From Neurospora crassa OR74A (Eukaryota; Ascomycota; Sordariomycetes; Sordariales; Sordariaceae): a DNA stretch of 64,000 nucleotides. The stretch is from NCBI RefSeq assembly GCF_000182925.2, contig NC_026507.1, forward strand, positions 3,100,001 to 3,164,000, given 5' to 3'. The translations under genes were made by a program, and so were the position numbers. This document shows, piece after piece, positions 24,010 through 33,280 of the stretch (position 1 is its first letter; each line of letters begins with the position of its first letter). The notes under the pieces were generated by a model, which worked only from the letters and a program-made list of their open reading frames with translations, was not told where the DNA came from and did no database searches.

Positions 24010-27000
24010 GAGAGAGGCGGAGAGGAAGAGCTGGGGTGGTTGTATGATAGGTACAGGCTTGTTTTTGGCAGTAGATTGATGAGTGTTGAATGATGCGGCA
24101 CCGACCGTATATACGTGTATATGATATAAAAGGGGGTGAAGTTATTGGCCTAGTATGACAGCCAAGGAGGTCTGTATCACTACCTTTCGCATGATAGCAT
24201 TGTATAGTAAACATTCTGCTGTAAACTCTCATATGAGACTGTACAAGTAAGAGTGACCCCGAAGCGGCCTCGCAAATGGCTCCTCTTTTACCGAGCAGTT
24301 TTTCGAGCTATATCTGATTCGTTGATTCGTAGGTATCAATCACCACAAAGTTCTGCTTTAATGTCAAGCAAGCGGTCTACAAGTATTTCTTTCCGCATTC
24401 GCACCTACCGAAGTAAAGTGCACGGAATCCAATAGCTCCATTTCCAATCATTCCCTCCATAAAGTTATCTCCAACATACCGTCGTCCCTACTGCAAACCA
24501 AAAACATTGATTTTACAGGCCTTGATCAACTATTGTTGAATTCAGTCATCATACCAGTCACTCGTACCTAGGTAGTTTTTCAAGGAACACAATAGCATTC
24601 ATCATCCCTAATTGTACAGCTTAATAGCGTATAACTTCTTACCAAATTTGTTGATTGCTTTTCACATGCGTCGTCGTCGTCGTCACATTCCCATCCAAAG
24701 CGTAACTACCTTAGGTTGACTACTAGGTAGTCCCCTCGCTAAAACGCAACCATAGATAACACAGTCTGGATTTCTTCGAGAGGACACACTGCAGCATAGT
24801 ACCTACTTATATCCGCACCACCTTCTTTTCAACCCATTGTTTTCAATAATTTGGATTACTGAGAGTTGTTATCGAATTACCCAAGCTATGTAACAGACTG
24901 TTTAAGCCGCTGATAAGATATGTAGTCGCTCACTACTGATACTGATACTGTGAACTGTAGGTAAGCAAAGAAAAGCAAATCCCGTCCGTCCGTCGGTCGG
25001 TGCCCACGTTGCCCAATACTTTGCCACCCCCCCTGTGACAGTGCCGCTGTGGTGCCGTGGTCGTTGCCGTCACCCGCGATACCTTCATACACGTGTACAT
25101 ACACTACAGTACGGTACCGCACTCACTGCCACAGTACCATCACAGTATCAACCCTCCCGCGGCCCGCGCATCCCGCTGTCCCATGTGATGCCGCTCCTCC
25201 TCCTCCTCCCCCGCGTCTGCCTGCCTGCCTGCAACTCTCGTCTACACTACATACACTAACTAGGTAGGTACTCTAGTGCAGTGGATGTAGGTATGTAGGT
25301 AGGGCAATGAAGGAGCCACTTTCGTTAAGTAGGTTTGGGCAGTTCCCAATCAAAACCCAGTACATACGTGTACGTGTTCAAAACCGAATTAATGCAGTGT
25401 GGTCCCTTAAGGTCTTAGTGAACTGCGGGTATAGGTACAGGTACACCATTCACGGCAGTGACGGGCAACCGGATTGCGACTGCCGCTGCGCTCATCAGGT
25501 GTCAGGGCATACGTACAGCGAGATGAGTGAACATCACTCACCAATGGATGGATGGCCTACTCTAGTGTACATCGAACAAGAAGATCCTCTGTGGTGGTGT
25601 TTACGGCGCAATGAAAGAGAGCTTAGCCTAACGTGACGCATGCAGAAAGAACCTAGCTTGCGGAGCATAATCTCCGCATATATTAACTTAAACTGCCTTA
25701 TCCAATACAATCAGAGGTGCAGCGAGTGGGAACCTCCCCCGGGAAAAAAAAAAAAAAAAAAAAAAAAAAAACACACACACAATGAGCGTATTCCCACTTC
25801 CAATCAGCCCTACGGGATTTCCAATTCCCACGTGCGCTTTCAGTTCCAGATCCGACCGTGCCGGATTGTTTTCTCCGCCTCGCGCGGTATGTAGTCGTCT
25901 ACTATCTGGTGTGGTGTAGACGACCACTTGAACGATGACTGCACTACCCTACCCTTGGAGGTACCTTGCTATCTCGGCATCTTCTTCAACCATCCACCAC
26001 CACCACCATAGGTTTGATCAATTAGTGTAAAAGACCGAAAAGCATCGGTCAGACCGAACAGAACCGGATTGTTTGCTCCACTCCCTTGCCCTTGCTCCTC
26101 CTCCGACAACGCCGACGCCAAACGCCGGCGACGACGATGAGGACAGTGACAATAACAGTGACGATGCCTCTTACAGCTTCACGACTGCAAGATCGAAGAC
26201 TGTTGATCAATGATCAGCCACCCACACCATGCCGGTTCGCTTGAAGCCGTGCCGGATGACCACCTCCCTAGCTTTGTAGCTGTGCCCCGGGACCCGGAAT
26301 CTGGACCCTGAATCTAGACCTGCAGTAGTGTACGCAGTTAGTGTAATCCTCAGTGAAAAAGAGGCTCGCTGAGCCGCTTCGGGCCCCCCAACCGTCAGGC
26401 AACAACGTCCGTGTCTGTCGATCTCTCAGTTACCACTTCCACATTCCCACCACGCCGAATAGAATCCAGAGGTACCTTTTGGGTATACCACACTACTGAC
26501 ATGCTTTGCCCTTGCATGCCAGGAACATGTGAGAGTATTTCGCCACCGCCCACCAGCACGATCTTCCCGTTCGCAACTCAACGTTGGCATCAGGGTGACT
26601 ATTCCCGGAGGTGGATTTCGGGAAAAGAACAGAAAGAGAAATTCCACAAAAAAAAAGAAAAGGGAAGAAATGAGCCGCCCACGTGCTACCCTCATAGGTA
26701 CCGTTCAAACGCCGACAACAATCGTCGTCCTCCCAATGATCGCTGTTCGGTTGGGTCCGTCGGCCGCTTCCTGTCTCGTTGCTTTCTCCTCCCTCTCTCT
26801 CTCTTTTTTTTTTTCTTCCCCCTTTCAAACCTTTCGCCACGCCCCCCCCCCCCCCCCCCCTGATCCGCAGGCGCTGATTAACGTGTTCCCGCAAACCCAC
26901 CCAGGTCAACCTAAATTCACCGTACCCACCTGCCTGCTCTGGTCCGTCTTGCTGACAGGTACGTTACCCTACACACCTGGACATGCATTGTCGGGTCCCG

Positions 27001-30000
27001 CTTGTTTTGCCACCGTCGTGGTCTCCCTGAATAGGTATGGATGTGTGTTTGGATATTCATGCGAAAGAGATAGTATAGACTACTTAGTCTCCTGGTGTAT
27101 GTACAGTACTGTACTGCGGAAGCGTAGCGTAGTGTAGTGCGCTTAACCTCGCTAACCCGTTGGCATTGGAGTAGTCCGTAATCATGGATTTCCTCAGGCG
27201 GGTATACCTGTAGGATGTATATCGTTAGACGACAGCCATGAACTTCCGGAGCAGGCAGCAACCGCTGGTTCGGGGGGCCCTGGGAGCCCAGTCGCCGAGG
27301 ATGCTTTTGTTTGATCGTCAACTGCTATTGCCAGATTCCCAGAAATCTCTGTAACATCCATGGGTCGCTTGCACTCAACGGCTGATCGACAACTGCAAGC
27401 AATAGAAGACTCCGGAGGATGAGGCAAACGAAGCTATTCGCAAAGCTTCAGGATGGGACGTGCGAGTGGCGAAAACCATGATCATCATCTTTCAACCGTC
27501 CACACCAACATCCTCATCTGGCAACTCGAGAACTCTCGGGGCAGGCATATCGACTTCGGGGGAAGGAGATCGTCGAGCTAATGATTGGCTGTGACTAACA
27601 CAGGCATGTCTCCGAATAGTGGCACGGCGACTACTGTATACCTCAATCCTGATTTGCTTGTTAGGTGCGGCTTTTAAAGCAGGGTGCGAAGAGTGCGTAG
27701 TGAGATAGCACACTAACAGACAATACAGGGTTGATGTATACACTCGTACAGCAATCTCATCAGCTCACGGAGGGAGCCACGGCCGCAATTGATTGGCTGA
27801 GAGTAGATGAAGATGGACCGTACGGCAATGGCATTGAGGATATTGTGTTTCCCTTCTTGAGCTAGTGGTCTCAGGGATCTCAACTAAAGTTGGATATCAG
27901 GATGGCGGGAAAGCATCCGAGTGACGGGTCTCGCCAGGAACGATACCGAAGGCGGCAAGTTGTCTCATCGGTATGATCTCACGTGGTGAGGTGAGTAAAA
28001 CAAACACATGCCCACCAGAAAGGTTGGGGTGACATGATGTAATGCGATGATGCTCGAGAAAGACGAGGAACGAGCAATGGGGGAAAATAAAAAAAATAAA
28101 AAAAGACAGCAATGTGTAGGCTTTGCAGATCCTGATCGATCGACGGACCATCAATGGACGACCGGCGCATCGAGAGACTACACTATCGACGGCCACGGGG
28201 CACCGGGTTGGGCTACGGGCACACCACTCGGTTAAGTGGGTTTGCTCGGAATTGACCGCTGCAAAAGTCTTTGGGGGTGAAATTACATATCCTCACGGCA
28301 CAAATCAGGGTCCTCAATGATCGACAGGGTGGTCTTCCTCAGTTGGTGTTTTTGTGCGGTCGGCTGCGTGCTGCAGTCAGTGTGCGGCTCCGAAACACTC
28401 CAATGTGCTACCATGAGGTGAGGGGATTCCAGAAAGGATGCCCACAGGGAGGCCGGGGCATCCGAGTTTCATGATACGGACGGAGTTACCCATGCACCAG
28501 TGGGGAAACGACGGTGAGATGGAAGTTGGTAGGGATCCTGGTGAGTTGGCAAAGCCAAGTACGTAGCTTGACTTCTCTGCGTGGCTGGCTATGACCGTAT
28601 ATCGATGTGTTTCTGGGTTATTCAATACGAAGGTACATGGGAAGAGGTTGTTGCGAACAAAGATGGAAAGGGAAAAGACCCGGATTTCCTTGTACACTAA
28701 AAGAATGACGGAATGAGATGAATGAGGGGTCAAGCCAGCCCCCGTGGACGTCGTTCAGTTTAATAACGCCAAAACATCCTACATCATCCGTCGAAAGTGG
28801 AAGTCGGGCCCGGGCAGGATTTTCCTCCGAACCGCATCGCCGATGGCTGTTCGTGCTGGCATCCCTGTGTTGATACCTGGCAGTCTAGCTGTGTTAACTG
28901 AAGTGTCTGGTCTTGGACCTCACTGCAGCGTCATTCCAAGACATCTTTGAACGCCTACCTACCCATACCGCTGATATAGACGAAGATCCAAATCCAACTT
29001 GAAGCATACTATCGCCAGACTTTCTTAGCATTCTTGATATTTGATCTTGCTACCGTCCCGTGAGTGTACACTTCTGCATGGAGATAACCTGTTAGCGTGG
29101 TGATTGGGGATAGCAGAGAACCTCAATCTCCACACAAGAAATGTCTGGCCTGGCACTCGTCTAGCCCCTGTTTCTTGGAGGGCCAACGTATCGAGCTAAC
29201 AAGTTATATCCGCGCAAGAAGATGACGTCATACCACGACCGTTAAGACTATCGTCTTGGCACCACGAATGAAAAAGGGTCTGGACCTGGCCAGGCGCGGC
29301 TGGCCACAGCTGTTTTCAGGTGACAGGGGCGCAGTACCAGTTGAGGAGCACCTGCGCACGCTGTCGAGAGCGAACTGTTGCCCGTACTTTGTTCTAGCAC
29401 CTGAAAGTTACAGGGACCATCGCGGGTGCTCGCAACTGCGCTTTGGGACTTTCCACTTACACTAGTAGTGTCAACGACGGACGTTTCCAAATTTTGATCT
29501 CTCTTGATTTTCGACATGTTTCCATCGTTCATGACTCCCCGTGTTTCTCCCAAGTAAATGCTGACAAAACCAAACTGCGAAACTAAGTCTGTCTCAGTAT
29601 CTCTTAGAGATGAGGAGACGGCATCGAGATCAGACGGCAGGTGGTTGGGAATGGCTTGTCACACATCAGTCAACATTACCTCTCTCTCTACGTACTCTAG
29701 CATTTGCACAAAGTCTCCTTTGATATGCCCAGAAAATCTGCAGCTATAGCGGATGGCTGAGAAGCGGATGTTTGTCAGGGTCAACATGAACTTGTACTGC
29801 ATGAATTCCACTTGCTGCCCTTCATCAGATCCAAACCTCAATACCTAGCATGACGGACAACTGGAGAAACCGCGAAAAACAGGTACCGTCCTGTACGATG
29901 TGAGAGAAACAAACCTGGTGCGCCAGCCGAATAAGCTTTCTTTATGTTTGTTGCTGAAAACAGAAGAATACTTGGCGATACCTGCCGACATGGTGGTCTG

Positions 30001-30480
30001 AATCTCACCACCACCAAAAACACAAGGGCTCGCGGTCTTCCGCAGGATCTCGAATCTGTTAAAAATGCGAGCTCTCCACCACCACCACCACCACCACCAC
30101 AGAGTCCATACTGTACAGCCCCAGGGCACACACGTACCTATCATGATTATGCAAAACCGTTAAAACCCTTGAAATTCGTGGAGCATTTCAACAGGTGACA
30201 ATTAAGGGTTCAACTCCGCCGCTCGCCAAATGCAATATGTAGGTAGGGGTTTTCCATGTGGAACCATGGTCGCACGTCGGGGTACTTTCAGGGTTCGTAG
30301 GTCATGTACTCTGCGCAAACCGTTTTGTGAAGGCATTTTGGGAACACGCAAGTTGGTCGGGTTGCCGTGACTCCCCCTTGACTTTTTCGTGGGTGAGGCC
30401 ATTCAAGTCAAGCTCGTACCCACATCCCCACAGGTTCCAGAGTTTGGCCGGACAACCAGTACGGGTGCCCGAGGCGTCCT
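24010..30480. other. Long gene-poor region upstream of frq
   Basis: About 6.5 kb (7.6 kb to the frq transcription start) with no reading frame I can support. It holds an A28 tract followed by AC repeats at 25744-25780, a CT/T/C homopyrimidine stretch at about 26785-26862, a CCA/CCACCA tract at 30077-30099, numerous ACCTACCT/AGGTAGGT words, and a GATC cluster at 28128-28143. The longest ORF (26529-27137) is low complexity and crosses the homopolymers. It may host unannotated ncRNA or distant frq control elements. Confidence 0.6.
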
Positions 30481-30510
30481 GATGCCGCTGCAAGACCGAT
30501 GACGCTGCAA
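30481..30510 (+). promoter_or_regulatory. frq clock box / distal light-response element
   Basis: Two imperfect 13-base direct repeats, GATGCCGCTGCAA (30481-30493) and GATGACGCTGCAA (30498-30510). They include the published light-element form GATNC...CGATN with N = G (GATGC at 30481 and CGATG at 30497). In N. crassa the White Collar complex binds this element rhythmically and it is required for circadian frq transcription. Its spacing of about 1.0 kb from the proximal element agrees with the published promoter map. Confidence 0.93.
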
Positions 30511-31503
30511 AATTGAGATCTGGAGGCTCAAGATACTTTCGGTCGAAGCCCCACCGCCGCGACCTCCTGTGCCACCTTTCCGCCAGGCTGTTGTGGAAAG
30601 TCACTGCAGCGCACCCCCTTTGCGAGCAATGACGTTAGAAGATGTGGGACGTTGCTCGATAGGCCCACCCCGCGTGGCGTCAAAGTGGAGCCGCCCACAA
30701 TCCTGAGCGCAGCCTGTGATCCTGATAACCGACAAGATGGGTGCGAATGGAGGCATTTTGGGGCCAGCAACTGCGCTCGGAGTTTCCGTCCCTCACATTT
30801 TTCCTTGGATTGCTTGCGAGTCAGGCGCACGTGCTCTCTCGCTCGGTCATTGATTGATGCGGATTGCCGGCGACCATGCTGATTGATTGATTGATTATGC
30901 TTTGGAGCGAACCATCCGGATTGTGCTAGGTAGTGTAAGGGATTTCCAGACGAGGTTATGACCGTTGCGACGGGCGGGGTTGCGTTGAAAATCTGGTTAC
31001 GAGGTCGTCGCTCCTGGTTCAGAGTTGCCAAAGAGTGTGAGAGGCCAAGTGAGCTGCTGGTAGGTAGGAAACTGCATTCATGAGGTGGAGACGACAAGCA
31101 CAGATTTAGACTTACCCACAACACCATAGCAATACATGGTGGGTTAAGAGGATTTCAAATTTTATCGAGCCGGGCGGGGTGAACAAAGCGATTCAAGGTG
31201 TTCCTGGCCTCTAACAAAGAACACCTGCGCTCTCTTCACCGGGCGCCGACATTGTCGGCCCTGTACGATGGCTTTTTGGCAGAAACATGAGGGAAAAAAC
31301 CGGTCAATTGGGGAGATGAAGGGCGAGAGCTGCTGGTCATCTCCTCAGCATTTTGTCGTGAGGGCTTTGCGGTTCGGACAAAGTGAGAATCAAGTTGGGG
31401 AGGTTGATGGATGGGGAGCGGGCCTACAAGTATCTCTTGATCCTCTGGGGACCGGACGACGGCTGGCCAATTAGACGGCCGTCGCAGAGGACCCTGAACT
31501 TTT

Positions 31504-31521
31504 CGATCCGCTCGATCCCCT
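31504..31521 (+). promoter_or_regulatory. frq proximal light-response element
   Basis: Direct nonamer pair CGATCCGCT/CGATCCCCT, again matching GATNC...CGATN with N = C. The White Collar complex uses this element for acute light induction of frq. It lies roughly 100 bases before the expected transcription start near 31600. Confidence 0.92.
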
Positions 31522-31599
31522 GGAACCTGGGCAGTGATGAGGATCGGGGCGATTCCTGTGCATCTGTGGGAAAGTGAGCAAGAGAGCACGACGCGTGCC

Positions 31600-33192
31600 T
31601 CTATTCGCAACCAACGTAAGTATGTGCTCCGGTCCAGTCCCCTCGTCCCCTCCTGGCCCTCCCTCCCCTTTCCACGCCGGCCCCAGTCTGAATCTTTACA
31701 CACTCCATTGCAAAAACGGCATTGGATGAAATTATTTCGATTACCCAAACTACACAGAAACACACCCGCACCCGCACTCACCTGACCGCCCGCAAACACA
31801 CTTCGATCCGGAATTCGATTGTCGATTGCCTCGGGGTAGTCGTGTACTTTGTCAGTACCTCCATCTCACCCCCCCTGCCGCAGCGCTTCACCCCCATCAC
31901 ACAACCTAAAGTCCGGTCCCATCCACCCCAGAGGAACCAGAACGTAGCAGTGTGGCGGATTGACAGGCCCCCAACACTGGCCTGTTAAGGTACCTGTAGC
32001 CCACGCCAACAGACCTGTTCCAAAAACTTGGCTGTATAGTCATTTCTCCGTTTATCCTGCGATAACTGCAAATTCGAACGAAACCGTCTTTGCTGCATCG
32101 CATCCACTTCGCACACCAAAGAAACCCTCGCTGCAGAAAAAGCAGCAATTATCCAAGTCCTCAAGTCAAGCACCCGGGCCTGATCTCCAAAGGAAACCCC
32201 AGGGGGGGACTGCCGATCTCTCCTCAATTTTGGCCTGGCTATTGCGACCATACCACCACCACCGATTCTCACGACGTGTTAACGGCCTTTCTCTGTTTAC
32301 CTTCCAACACTATACCCTCAACTGGACCCCAGGAAAGCCCAGAAATCAAAGGTAAATCCGACCCAACTCTGCCCATATCGCAATACCCCCTTTTGTTTTC
32401 CACCTGTTCCTTTTTTTCCCCATCCACCCGACAAGCTCCCTGTTCCTGAAGCAGGAACACTCTCAACCTACCCACGGCATCTCATCCATTCTCACCACCT
32501 ATCTTGCCCAAACCATCTCACCGGCGTTCATGTCCGTCTCCGCGAGCTTCTGACTCGACCCTCTTCTTTTCTTGGTTTTTTCAATACCTCTCCTCCTCCC
32601 TACCGTTCAACGCCCTCGTTCTGTTTGTCGCTCTTTTCTTTCTCTCTATCTTTGCGCCTCTGTGTCGAGATTCCCTCCTCTTCTCCCCCTCATACCCAAC
32701 AATCGTCGCGGTAGCCCAAGATTGTCGCTGCTTGATCGTGTATCTCAACGAGTCTGGACAGAAGCACTTTCGTTTCGTCACCACCTTTTCTCTCTCCCGC
32801 TCATGTTTGTTGATTTCGGGACTCTAATCCTCATTGATGCCCGTTCTAGCGTGCTTCTTCACCATGGCGCGACTGCCCCCGGATAGTGCTTCCGACACAC
32901 CAGGGGGGCTTTCATGCTGCCAATCTCGAACCTCATTAGTGCCTTGACCGAGAAAATTTTGCACCGTTGTTGCTCAGTTTTCTAACTTAGCTTGCTCGCT
33001 CTTTAGACACCCGAGACACCCTCCCTCGCTTCTGCCTGCCGGTCTGCGGCTTCCATAGTCTCAGGCTTCGAGGGCATCCGCCCAACTCAAGTGCGTAAGG
33101 ACACGCACACAGCCGTATCATGAAAAGTCCCCACAAGCTGCTCGAACGTGAGTAGCATCGCAGGCTTCTGACGAAGATCTGATAGGGTGAAC
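31600..33192 (+). other. frq 5' leader with uORFs and predicted introns
   Basis: About 1.6 kb separates the expected transcription start from the long-FRQ ATG. Splice signals are a GTAAGTAT donor at 31616 (possible acceptor ACCCCAG ending 32330), a GTAAAT donor at 32351, and a strong 3' end with branch TTCTAACTT and acceptor CTCTTTAG ending at 33005. AUG-initiated uORFs lie at 31726-31785, 32530-32553, 32803-32886, 32837-32947, 32914-32985 and 33120-33155. Four of them would be removed if 32351-33005 is spliced. Multiple uORFs and alternative leader splicing are established for N. crassa frq; exact borders here are my reading. Confidence 0.75.
31804..31829 (+). promoter_or_regulatory. GAT-rich cluster in the frq leader, possible third White Collar site
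   Basis: CGATCC, CGATTG and CGATTG occur within 26 bases, 283 bases downstream of the proximal element and inside the first predicted leader intron. It resembles the other two elements in word content, but its spacing is irregular. Function is unproven. Confidence 0.4.
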
Positions 33193-33280
33193 ATGGCGGA
33201 TAGTGGGGATAAATCCCAGGGCATGCGCCCACCACCCTTTGACAGCCGTGGTCACCCTCTTCCCCGACGTGCTTCCCCAG
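33148..33280 (+). other. Alternatively spliced intron containing the long-FRQ start codon (candidate borders)
   Basis: The donor GTGAGTAG at 33148 lies upstream of the long-isoform ATG. A pyrimidine-rich acceptor, CTTCCCCAG, ends at 33280, with a TTTGAC branch-like word about 38 bases before it. Removal deletes the ATG at 33193 and leaves the short-isoform ATG at 33490. Temperature-sensitive splicing of an intron spanning this ATG is established for N. crassa; other donors (GTGCGT at 33091 or GTAAGG at 33095) cannot be excluded. Confidence 0.6.

Noticed and set aside
26529-27137. 202-codon plus-strand frame in the gene-poor region
   Set aside because: Its sequence is dominated by translated homopolymers (Lys, Ser/Phe and Pro runs) and has no homology I recognise.
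30207-30220. GGTTCAACTCC, a box-B-like word
   Set aside because: No box A at the right distance and no cloverleaf around it.
30528-31127. 199-codon minus-strand frame between the two frq light elements
   Set aside because: No domain, Ser/Leu-rich composition without consistent codon bias, and it lies across a mapped promoter type region; likely chance opening.
31236-31799. 187-codon minus-strand frame over the proximal light element and frq transcription start
   Set aside because: No domain or splice support; overlaps the core promoter.
33187-33192. Two extra N-terminal residues for FRQ (GTG, AAC)
   Set aside because: GTG is not a eukaryotic start here; ATG at 33193 gives the known 989-residue protein in a good context.
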